A DNA stretch of 64,000 nucleotides from Piscicola geometra. Lineage: Eukaryota > Annelida > Clitellata > Hirudinida > Piscicolidae. Shown here one piece after another: positions 15,858-26,312 of the stretch. The notes beneath the pieces were generated by a model. The model saw only the letters and a program-made list of their open reading frames with translations. It was not told the DNA's origin and ran no database searches. The stretch covers positions 4,309,158-4,373,157 of the forward strand of contig OX030963.1 in NCBI GenBank assembly GCA_943735955.1, written 5' to 3'. Position numbers and translations under genes: made by a program. The first letter of the stretch is position 1; every line of letters begins with the position of its first letter.

Positions 15858-16989
15858 GGTGTGCGGGTGTGGTGATGGGTTTTGTGTTGTTGATGATGGT
15901 GCTTTTGGCTGAAATGATTTCAGTCCGTTTTGTCTTGGGTTAGATAGATTGGAGTGAAAGGATTTGTGGCGTTTTTTGTGTGGTTTTTGTGGTTGTTCTA
16001 GCTGGGTTATTGATTGTTGGCAAGATTTTAATGGGGTAAGATCCGGTTTGTTGAGGCAGTTGCTGTTGTTGTTGAAGGTTTTGTTTAGGTCGTTGCAGTT
16101 GTTGTTGGAGTTTCTGTTGAATTTACTTCAACGAGGACGTGAAGATGGAACAAATTATAGTATTTACCAACGATTTCCGTTTTTAAGCGATAATTAAGAA
16201 GTTGCTTAAATAATCACTGGGAACGAATCACTAAATGTGGCGGTGAGTGTTGGAAAGTTATACAAGGAATTGTGGTCAAAATTGAAAAGTTTGACAAGTT
16301 TTTCTTTAGAAGAGGCTTTCAATTAAGTTTTCAATTTAAATATTGTTGCTTTGCGTTTCGTGATGGAGTTTTTAAAGGGTTTTGATGAATAAGTTTCAGA
16401 GTGTCTTGTCTCGGCTGGCTGAATTATTTGTTTTTTGTGCCTTAGAAACTTTTGTTTTGCTATTCCTAAGTGAACATTGGAATCATTTTAAACAGACAAG
16501 AAGTTTTTTTAATGAACATTTAACTTTCCACAAAATGATTATCCAATTTCAGTATTTTTAATAGTTTCATGTATTATTTTTTAAATTTTAAACTTTCAAT
16601 TGTACCATCAAAAACCCTCGAAATGAGTTTCACCTCAACAATTAATCAACGCATTAATTAACCTAATTGTTTTCAAATACTTTTATTTCCTTTTCAAGTT
16701 TACATATCTCCACAAACGACCTATCTCTACAATGGCGTACACAAAGCCTATTAGATGCACCTTCTGTACACTCAGTAGGTTACTATTGCCATCTGGTATT
16801 GTTGTTTTCTCTATAAAGCACCCCCCTTCCACCATTCCTTTCTTTCTCTCTTTTTCCATATATATTTTCTTTCTTTTCGGGATCGCATACTCTTTCTTTT
16901 TGTATATATATATATTTGTATCTTTCTTTGTATTTCTTTAGATTCATATAAATAACCACCTTTCATCATGTACATATAAATTTCTTTTT

Positions 16990-17375
16990 CAATATTTTCC
17001 ACTCCTCTCTTCTCTTTCCCTTTCCTCAACATCTCCCTACCCCCTTTCCTCCCTCAACATCTCTCCACCCCCTTACCTCTTTCAACATCTCTCCACCCCC
17101 TTCCCTCCCTCAACATCTTTCCACCCCCTTCCCTCCCTCAACATCTTTCCACCCTCTTCCCTCCCTTAACATCTTTCCACCCTCTTCCCTCCCTTAACAT
17201 CTTTCCACCCTCTTCTCTCTCTCAACATCTCTCCACCCCCTTTCCTCCCTCAACATCTCTCTACCCCCCTCCCTTCTTCAACATCTTTCCACCCCCTTCC
17301 CTTCTTCAACATCTTTCCACCCCCTTCCCTTCTTCAACATCTCTCCAACCCCTCCCCTCCCTCAACATCTCTCCA
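16990..17375. repeat. About 28-bp CT-rich minisatellite
   Basis: Roughly 14 copies of a unit like CCCTCCCTCAACATCTTTCCACCCCCTT, with small variants such as CTTCTTCAACATC. No coding signal. Confidence 0.9.
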
Positions 17376-18177
17376 CCGTTCAATAATGCAATAATGCAGC
17401 TGCAGTCAGCCTCTTAGTGACATTCCAGTAGCCACAAAACACACTTTTTTAATGATTGAAAATCTTTTTGTTAATTTAATCTTTTTTATATATAACTTAT
17501 TAATTATAAGCTTAAAGTTTATTTTTATTAGCCTTTTAAGTTGTAGAATGAGGCTTTTAAAAATAATAGAAACAATTTTAAATATTTTAATTAATATAAT
17601 TTATTCATGATTTCTTAGCGTGAGATTTATTTTTATAACTGTTTTAAGTTTTCAAATAATGTTTAACATTCATTTTGCAAATGTGTTTATGATTATTTTG
17701 AAAACTTATTGTGAAAAATAATTTTATAAGTATTTCAAAACATAAATTTAAATATATTTATATATTTAAATTTATAACTTCCACTCTCTATAATATAAAC
17801 AATAAAAAAACAAACCATAATTTTTTTCCACTACAGATTTCTAAATCACCTAAGCAGATGAGACAAGTAATTACTTCGCTTCCGTTTGAAAAAATTCCAA
17901 TTTTTTAAATTTAAATTTAATCAATATTAGTTCGCTCATCATTTTAATCGGAAAGAGAACAGATGCATCAACTAAATGACACCTTTGGAGAACAAATAAA
18001 ATAAAACGACGGAAACTAATCCCGTTTAAAAATTGAAGAAATCAAATGATGGATTGTTCATCCAGATGAACTCACTCATGAAGTAAATTCAGGTTATTTG
18101 ATTGGTCAATCAACCCTAACCCTAACCAATCAGCTGAGACTATAACCATTAGTTATTCAAAAACCATTAATTTTAGC

Positions 18178-18423
18178 ACTCATCCATCTATCCATCTATT
18201 TATCCATCCATTCATCCATCCATTCATCCATCCATCCACCCATCCATCCATCCACCCATCCATCCATCCACCCATCCATCTATCCATCCATCCATCCATC
18301 CATCCATCCATCCATCCATCCATCCATCCATCCATCCATCCATCCATCCATCCATCCATCCATCCATCCATCCATCCATCCATCCATCCATCCATCCATC
18401 CATCCATCCATCCATCCATCCAT

Positions 18424-18459
<36 letters not shown>

Positions 18460-18500
18460 CCATCCATCCATCTATCCATCCATCCATCCATCCACCCATC
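18178..18500. repeat. (CCAT)n array just after TMED
   Basis: About 80 units of CCAT/ATCC with occasional CCAC or CTAT, starting some 34 bases beyond the TMED stop codon. It probably lies within or just past its 3' UTR. Confidence 0.95.
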
Positions 18501-18533
18501 CAACCACTCCCCATCCATTCCCCATCTCAAATA

Positions 18534-20008
18534 TTAAACAAGTTTTTTGGTGATGAAAAAGCTTTTGAGGTGTGACGACTGGAGGATCCTGATGATGATG
18601 ACGATGGATGGGATGAGGAGAGAGAAGGTGAGGACGGTGAGGGAGGTGTGTTCACTCACTTGTCTGAAAGCCATTTCCCTGTGCTGTTGTTGTTGTTGTT
18701 GTGGTTGTGGTTGTTGTTGTTGTGGTTGTTGTTGTTGTGGTTGTTGTGGTTGTTGTTGTTGTGGTTGTTGTGGTTGTTGTGGTTGTTGTGGGGGTGGGGT
18801 GACTCATATTATGGGAGTTTGTTGTTTAATATGGAACCACCGTTTCCTAACCCTCTTCACACCCACCCCATCCACCCACCCACTCACACACACCATCCAC
18901 CCACCCACTCACCCACACTCTCTCCACACACCCCCCACCCACCCACCAACCTTATCCCCTCTATCCACCCACCCATCCCATCCATCCATCCAACCCACCC
19001 ATCCCCTCCCCTCCATCCAACCCACCCTCTGGTACTCCTGTTCCTTTCCGATCATCTCCATCTGCTGCAGCAACAGGGCAAGTCTCATCTGCATCTCAGT
19101 CAGAGTTTCCTTGTGAGCTACTGAGTTGAAGTCGTGAGAGCCTGTTCTCAGTTCCAAGTGCACTTTCTGGATGGATGGGATGGGATGGGATGAGAAGGGA
19201 TGGAATGGGATGGAGTGGGATGGGATGGAGTGGGATGGGATGGAGTGGGATGGGATGGGATGGGATGGGATGGGATGGGATGGGATGGGATGAGATGGGA
19301 TGGGATGGGATGGGATGGGATGGGATGGGATGGGATGGGATGGGATGGGATGGGATGGATGGGATGGGATGGGATGGGATGGGATGGGATGGGATGGGGT
19401 AGGATGGGTGGTTTGAGAGATGGATAGATAAGATAACGGGGTTGAAGAGATAGAAAGATAGGATAGATAAGGGATAGATTAGATCATGGAGTTGGAGACA
19501 GATAGATAGGGGGGAGTGGATGCTTGGAGAGAGATAGTGGGATCAGGAGATGGAGAAAAATAAAATGGGTGGAAAAAAGTTGACGAAATCAATTGGAACC
19601 AAAGATTAAAAGATATTTAATGAATGAATGAATGGCTGAAGGAGCATTTGGAAGAACGGATAGGTGGATGCATCGATGACTTCACTAATGAACGAATGAA
19701 TTGATTCATGGATGAAGGGTCTAGAAATAAATGGATAGATTGTTGGAAGAAAAAATAGATGGATAAAGAAATGAATGAAGGCTGCGTACATGGATGAATA
19801 AATGAAGGAGGATGTGTGGATGAATGAATGAAAGTGGAAACATGAATGACATGAACTTAGATAGATGGTCTAGCGATAATGCAATCACCCTCACTTCCAT
19901 TTCTCCTCTGGAATAACAAAACCATAGAATCAACAATGGCGTCCGCTTATTTTATATCTTTGTTTGCTAATGCACTAAAATCAATAATGCATAATATTAT
20001 TATTCTTA

Positions 20009-20073
<65 letters not shown>

Positions 20074-23005
20074 TATCATCATCATCATCATCATCATCAT
20101 CATTATCATCATCATAATCATCATCATCATCCTCCTCATCAACATCATTCGTTTACGCATTCATCCATACATTTATCCTGCAGTCTACTAGTTCATCCTC
20201 ATCCCATCCAAACCTCATCCCATCCAAACCTCATCCCATCCAAACCCCATCACCCCCAACAATATCAACTCTCTGAATCACACCACGTCACCACCAATCT
20301 CAACCATCATCTCTTCACCATCATCTCTCTCTATCAACCTCCTCACTCTCACCAACGTCACCATTGCCATCAACCTAGCCCCGTTTTATCTTTCACAAAG
20401 ACACCGTAAAGCATCATCTCACTTCCCCCAAAACCCACCCTAACCACCAGCACACAACCACCCACCCATTTACAACCACCCTAACCCACAACCCTCTTTC
20501 CCCTTCCCTCTCACCATCTCACCCTCTCCACCCCACATTTATCCATCTCACCCTTTCTCCCCCCAATCTCACCATCTCACCCTCCCCCCCATCTCACCAA
20601 CCCCCCCCCATCTCACCAACTCCCCCCCATCTCACCAACCCCCCCCCCCATCTCACCAACCCCCCCCCCCATCTCACCACCCCCCATCTCACCTCCCCCC
20701 ATCTCACCATCTCACCATTTCACCATCTCACCATCTCACCTCCCCCATCTCACCCTCTCCCCCATCTCACCCTCCCCCCCATCTCACCATCTCCCCCCCC
20801 CCCCATCTCACCATCTCACCATCTCACCATCTCACCCCCCCCATCTCACCCTTCTCCCCATCTCACCTCCCCCCATCTCACCCTCCCCTCATCTCACCAT
20901 CTCACTATCTAACCACCTCACCATCTCACCATCTAACCACCTCACCATCTCACCATCTAACCACCTCACCATCTCACCATCTAACCACCTCACCATCTCA
21001 CCATCTAACCACCTCACCATCTCACCATCTAACCACCTCACCATCTTACCATCTAACCACCTCACCATCTTACCCTCTCCCCTCCCCCCTCATCTCACCA
21101 TCTCACCATCTCACCCTTTCCCCCCCCCCCCCCCCTCCCATTTCTCCATCTCACCATTCTTCCCCCCCCATCTCACCATCTCTAATCTCACCCCCCCCCC
21201 ATCTCACCTCCCCCCATCTCACCCTCCCCCCATCTCACCATCTTACCATTTCACCATCTCACCACCTCACCATCTCACCTCCCCCATCTCACCATCTCAC
21301 TCTCCCCCCCACCTTACCGTCCCCCCCCCCCCTCCATCTCACCATCTCACCACCTCACTATCTCACCATCTCACCCCCCCCCCCATCCCACCCTTTCCCC
21401 CATCTCACCTCCCCCCATCTCATCCTCCCCCCATCTCACCATCTCACCATCTAACCACCTCACCATCTTACCATCTCACCCTCTCCCCCATCTCACCATC
21501 TCACCCCCCCTCCCATCTCACCATCTCACCCTCCCCCTCCCCCCATCTCACCATCTCACTCTCCCCCTCCCCCCATCTCACCCTCTCCCCCATTTCACCA
21601 TCTCACCCCCCCCCCCCCATCTCACCATCTCACCCTCCCCATCTCACCATCTCACCCCCCATCTCTCACCTCCCCATCTCATCATCTCACCCTCCCCCTC
21701 CCCTCATCTCACCATCTCACCTTCCCCCCCCCCCATCTCACCATCTCACTTTCCCCCTCCCTCCATCTCACCATCTCACCCTCCCCCTCCCCCCATCTCA
21801 CCATCTCAGCCCCCCCCCATCTCACCATCTCACCTTCCCCCTCCCCCCATCTCACCATCTCAGGGCCTCCGTACCACAGGGTCGAATTGCTCGAGATGCA
21901 AATCTTGTGCTCACCCTCCTTCTCGGTCGTGAAGACGAATCTACCCTGCGAGGAGTAAGTCTGGGGGGGGGGGGTTGGGGGGGTGATCCTGATGATGATG
22001 AGGGTGGTGATGATGATGATGAAGATGATGGTAGTGATGGTGATAGTGATGGTGGGGATGGGGAAGATGGTGATGATGAAGATGATGGTAGTGATGATAA
22101 TGATGATGATTTGGATGATGATTTGGATGATGGAAAGGATGATAATGATGGTGATTAAGATGATGATGATGGTGGGAAAAATGATGATGATGATGATGGT
22201 GGGAAAAATGATGATGATGATGATGATGAAAATCGAAAAGATGACGAACAGTTGTAAATTCCACATAGAATTCATAAAGCCTTTCCAGTTTCTTCATTCA
22301 TTCACTTTTTTCATTCATCCACTCCTCTATCCATTCCATCCATCCCTCCTCCATCCATCTTCCACTCCTCCACTTCATCCCACCTTCGACATAGTCACCA
22401 CGTGGTCTGGATCGATTGTGGTCACGTGCACGCCGTAATGGTTGGCGGGAAGGTAGAGGTGGTTCTGTTCATCGTATAGAAGGAGGTTGTATGAACCTTG
22501 GTGGGTGGGTGGGTGGATGGAAGGGTTGGGTGAGTGGAAGGATGGGTAAGTTGGTGGAAAGATAGAGGGATGGTTGAAGGGTTGGATGGGTGGGTGGATG
22601 AGTGGATGGATGGATTGAAAGGTTGGGTTGATGGAAGGATGGGTGGGTAGAAGGGTGGATGGGTGGGTGGAAGGGTGGATGGGTGAGTGGATGAGTGGGT
22701 AGATGGGTAGATGAATGGAAGGGTGAGTGAGAAGAAAAGTGGGTAAAAAAGGGGACGGGTGGGTGGGTGGTTGGATGGAAGAGTGGGTAGGTTGAAGGGT
22801 GGAAGGGTGGGTGAATGGATGAAGGTTGGCTGAACAGATAAAAGAAAAGACGCACGCATGGAAGTTACTAACCAGTAACCATCACGTTGGATGGCAAATC
22901 TTCGTAGAAACACTTCTCTTGGCTCTCTTCCAATAAGAAGTACAACGAATCCACCAGTAATAAGGTCAACAGAAAGAAGAATAGCACTAGCTTTAACGCA
23001 GTCAT
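18534..23005 (-). CDS. p24/TMED family cargo receptor (TMED4/9-like), complete
   Basis: Type I membrane protein of COPI/COPII vesicles that cycles between ER and Golgi. Exons: 23005-22873, 22496-22384, 21945-21856, 19166-19026, 18683-18534. Phases fit and give 208 residues. Residues 1-21 are a signal peptide ([20 protein letters not shown]). The GOLD domain has paired cysteines at about 32 (EKCFYEDLP) and 98 ([11 protein letters not shown]). A coiled-coil exon reads [14 protein letters not shown] and GKEQEYQR, then [11 protein letters not shown]. The membrane span is about 173-193. The cytosolic tail [12 protein letters not shown] carries the FF motif and a KKLV dilysine retrieval signal. The family WW before the membrane span is missing. 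The last acceptor is set by homology: CAACAG before CACAGG keeps QR-HRE in frame. Introns 2, 3 and 4 run from G-rich donor side to C-rich acceptor side. Confidence 0.94.
19170..19400. repeat. (GGGAT)n pentanucleotide array in TMED intron 3
   Basis: About 45 units of GGGAT/TGGGA. Read on the TMED sense strand it is ATCCC and ends in CCATCCAG, the acceptor of exon 4. Confidence 0.95.
20008..20130. repeat. (CAT)n microsatellite in TMED intron 3
   Basis: About 40 CAT units with a few TAT/AAT interruptions. Confidence 0.93.
20560..21855. repeat. CCATCTCAC minisatellite in TMED intron 3
   Basis: About 1.3 kb of variable units of the type CCATCTCACCATCTCACC, mixed with C-runs. On the TMED sense strand this is GGTGAGATGG with G-runs, beginning right at the exon 3 donor (GTGAGATGG). 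Every unit therefore carries a copy of a strong donor-like GGTGAGAT. Confidence 0.92.
21975..22232. repeat. GATGAT array in TMED intron 2
   Basis: Imperfect GAT/GGT triplets. On the sense strand it is the CATCATCACC 3' part of the intron before exon 3. Confidence 0.9.
22498..22815. repeat. GGTGGATG repeats in TMED intron 1
   Basis: Imperfect GGTG/GGAT/GGAAG units. On the sense strand they are CCACCCATCC-type sequence ending in CACCAAG, the acceptor of exon 2. Confidence 0.88.
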
Positions 23006-23609
23006 TTTTAACGGTAATTTCTCGATTTAAAAAGTTAAACACTCTTTTTTGGGAAGTTTTTTGAGTGATTATTGACTAATTAGTACTTTAATAATAGAAA
23101 TGATTAACAAACATAGCATTTAAAAGTATTGTAGTGCTTGGTTTTCCTGATCCATAAAACACATCTGACACTGTTAAATCAATAGTAATCTTATTTCTTA
23201 AGAATTATCTATTAAAATATTAAATACTTATTTCTGGTGTTTGTATGCTTTTGACAAGCTGTATACATATGATTATTTAGTACTCAGTAATTTTAGTTGT
23301 TTATTATTTATTTATAAATATTGTAATAATTTATTTTTTTATACATATTTTTACGATTGGAATAAAATACTTTCCTAATTCATTAGTTTCATAGCTCATT
23401 AGTTTATTTCACAGTATTTTAAATAGTATAATAAAGCGCTAAAAACTTGATTTTTTCTTGTTACAGCTAGTAGAAAAGGAAACTGAGAAAAACTTTGATA
23501 AGCCATAATCTAATTTTATACTAAAATTTAGTAACTAAAGTGTCTAAATATTAATAGAAATAGTCATAAAAAGTCAAGCATTTAAATATAAATTTAAGAA
23601 AATTCTAAA

Positions 23610-23791
23610 ATGGATCCAAAAAAGGGCGAAAGAGAGTAAGTAGAATAATACTATTGTTACAAAAGCGTATTTTTAGGTATTTGCATAAATTAAACTCTAA
23701 AATAAATTAAATCCCTTTCCATAACGACAGTTCTCCCAGAGACAGCGGCATATTCTCTCCCAACACGCCCATGACGGGGGTTTACATTTAA
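23610..23791 (+). CDS. Candidate two-exon micropeptide (28 residues)
   Basis: Exon 1 (23610-23635) encodes MDPKKGER and ends GA|GTAAGT, a consensus donor. Exon 2 (23731-23791) follows ACGACAG and in matching phase reads DSPRDSGIFSPNTPMTGVYI then TAA. The intron is 95 bases. Exon 2 is GC-richer than its surroundings and repeat-free, which stands out in this AT-rich block. Ser-Pro and Thr-Pro pairs could be phosphorylation sites (inference). I do not recognise a family. It could also be a chance pairing, or the start of a longer transcript. Confidence 0.4.
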
Positions 23792-25323
23792 ATGAGACTC
23801 GATTGTTATTGTTTATGGTTACATATCTGTGTATGTTTATCTAAAAACTGATAATAGTAACTCCAAAACGGATTTTCTATATTTCTGAATAGGTTCATGT
23901 TTCAACACATTTGGCATTCCAAATTAATTACTTTTCTAAACTACAAAACCATTTAAATCGGTAAAATTAAAATTGTTGAAACATTTAAAGAAATAATCTG
24001 AAATTAGTGAACTTTGTGAAGAAAATATTCTTAAATCATTGAATTTTGTTATGAAAATAATCTGAAATTAGTGAATTTTGTTTAATGTTTAATAATCATG
24101 AGAAATGTGAAAAATACTCCTGAAAAGAGCTTAATGAACATAAACCCATCTATATTCTCACTTTTTTATCGAAGCAAATCTTCTATGATGAATTTACTTC
24201 AAGTGAAGTAGCAAAAGTTTCAAGCAATAAAAAACTTCAAAATTAACTATTTAGTTTAGACGAAACATATTCAGTCTTGAGTATCATACTAAAGTAGTTA
24301 ACATGATGATGGTTGTAATAAAAAGAAAATATAATGATATTGGTACGATATTTTACCACTTTGTATTGCAAAAGTGCCAGTCTTTACAAGGATCTCTTAT
24401 ACCATCAGCACCAGTGCCAAGAAGATTTTGCAAGGTCTCTTGAGAGATGGCTGCAGAGAAAAATGACAAACCTGTCTGAAAAACTTCAGTCTTAAGCAAG
24501 GTCTTCTTCTACACTTCCATTCTCACCCTCTAAAGCAGCGCCAAGAAGAGCCAGAAAGATGCTTTTGTAGGAATGATGATGCTGTATTAGAAATGATGAT
24601 TCTGTGGTGGCGTTTAAGATGCTGTATTGGTAATGATGCTGTGACGATGATGATGATGATGTGGGTGAGATTAGATGTGAAGAGTGGTTAGATAAGGATT
24701 TTTTGATATTTTTGACAAAATTATTTATATATTTATATATTCTATAGGTGTTTTAAAAAATTTATTCTAAGTCGCCTTTGATTGATTAATTGATTGCGAT
24801 AGTCATCAACCTTCTAAAACTTTTTTGTAGTTGTCTGCCTGGCGACTGATAATTAGTATGTAAGTTTATACGTTTAACTACACTAATTCTAATCGATTAT
24901 TTAAAAAATAAACTATTATAGAGGTTAATTGAAAACATTTTTGATATTATCATTCTAAATGTAGTTAACTGTCTTTCAAAATAAATTAATATTTCATTAT
25001 AAAAATACTGTTTTTTTATTTTTATTGATTTATTAAAATATACTGTAAAACGTTATCTTTCAATTTTAAAATCAATCTTAATAAAATCAATATTTTATTT
25101 ATTTTATTTTTGAGAAACGAAATCATCTTGAAGTAGTCAAATGCAAAAAGATAAATTTATTAACAATTAAATTAGATAACTTCTGGATAAATCATCCAAT
25201 GATACATAAATACATTATAAAACAATAATCTAATGAATATTTAAAATAAAATTTATTCAAACTACATAGAACTACAAATGCTATTATAAAATAATAATGA
25301 AACAATCATTAAAAAATAAAGTG

Positions 25324-25358
<35 letters not shown>

Positions 25359-25794
25359 CATATATATGACAACGTAAGAGCAAAATGTCATTTTCCTGAC
25401 GAACCTACCCTATCGATGAGTCTTATGTATAGAGGAACAGTGAAGAGAGCAGCCTATTTCACGAGGAAAATCTTCGTGAAAGAACTTATTTGCCATATTT
25501 TCCATATTTGCCATCTATGCAGTTGAATTCACTGGATAAAGCGATCACCTGGAGAAGAAAAGTTTCGATTTTATTGATTTGATTTGATTCAATGTTATTT
25601 CAATCATATGATATGAAATAAAATAATATTAAAAATTCACCTTCATTCAATGGGAAGAAAAGTGAAGTCTTTGCAGAGCAAAAGGAGAGTGAAGACATTT
25701 GTATTTGACTTTGAAGCTGGGTTGTGCTGTGGAAGCAGTGGACAGGTTCTAAAAAGTGAAACTGAAGGGAAAAATAAAAACGGATACTAAAAAG

Positions 25795-26167
25795 GTAGAA
25801 GCTAAAGGAGATTGGACCAAACCTAAACAAAAGGATACTAAAAAGGTGGAAACTAAGGAGGATTGGACCAAACCTAAACAAAAGGATACTAAAAAGGTGG
25901 AAACTAAGGAGGATTGGACCAAACCTAAACAAAAGGATACCAAAAAAGTAGAAGCTAAGGGGGATTGGACCAAACCTAAACAAAAGGATACTAAAAAAGG
26001 TGGAAACTAAGGAGGATTGGACCAAACCTAAACAAAAAGATACTAAAAATGTAGAAGCTAAGGGGGATTGGACGAAACTAGAACAAAAAGATATACTTTT
26101 TTGAGTAATCTTTTGTTTTGGTTTGGTCCATTCACCCTTAGTTTTTACCTTTTTAGTATCCTTTTGT
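25795..26167. repeat. 51-bp tandem repeat with an inverted copy
   Basis: About five to six copies of a 51-bp unit (25795-26075) whose forward frame reads KKVETKEDWTKPKQKDT. The minus frame is also open. A shorter inverted copy of the unit lies at about 26105-26167. The region could form a strong hairpin RNA. No splice or homology evidence supports coding. Confidence 0.85.
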
Positions 26168-26312
26168 TTTATATATTTTTATTTTTAGGATTTTTTATAT
26201 TAGTCCATTTTTTGTGTGAAAGGACCTTAAAGATTAAGTTAACTTTAGTCCATATATTTTATTAATATTTATTAATATTTTATTTGTCGTCTATGCTACA
26301 TGTTCTTTGCTT

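Larger units (their letters stand above)
15858..18533. other. Interval between the sHSP start and the TMED stop
   Basis: 5' flank of the sHSP and 3' flank of TMED, mostly AT-rich. It contains a minisatellite (16990-17375) and the start of a CCAT array (from 18178). A short minus-strand frame with a good acceptor (16763 to a stop at 16683) was considered but has no partner exons. No supportable gene. Confidence 0.6.
23006..26306. other. Mostly AT-rich spacer upstream of the PPAY gene
   Basis: Apart from the candidate micropeptide (23610-23791) and the 51-bp tandem array (25795-26167), I see AT-rich DNA. There is a (TA)n run at 25323-25360. At 24766-24800, AAGTCGCCTTTGATTGATTAAT resembles a LINE 3' tail. 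Confidence 0.6.

Noticed and set aside
16683..16763. Minus-strand mini-exon KVHLIGFVYAIVEIGRLWR ending in a stop
   Set aside because: First considered as the p24/TMED C-terminus, but the true TMED end (KKLV) was found at 18534-18683. No partner exons remain.
17000..21870. Regular repeats that superficially resemble a CRISPR array
   Set aside because: The units are direct tandem repeats without unique spacers, in animal DNA between exons.
24360..24600. Unique-looking GC-richer patch with GAAGAG/CCAAGAAGA words
   Set aside because: No long frame, no homology and no splice structure that I could defend.
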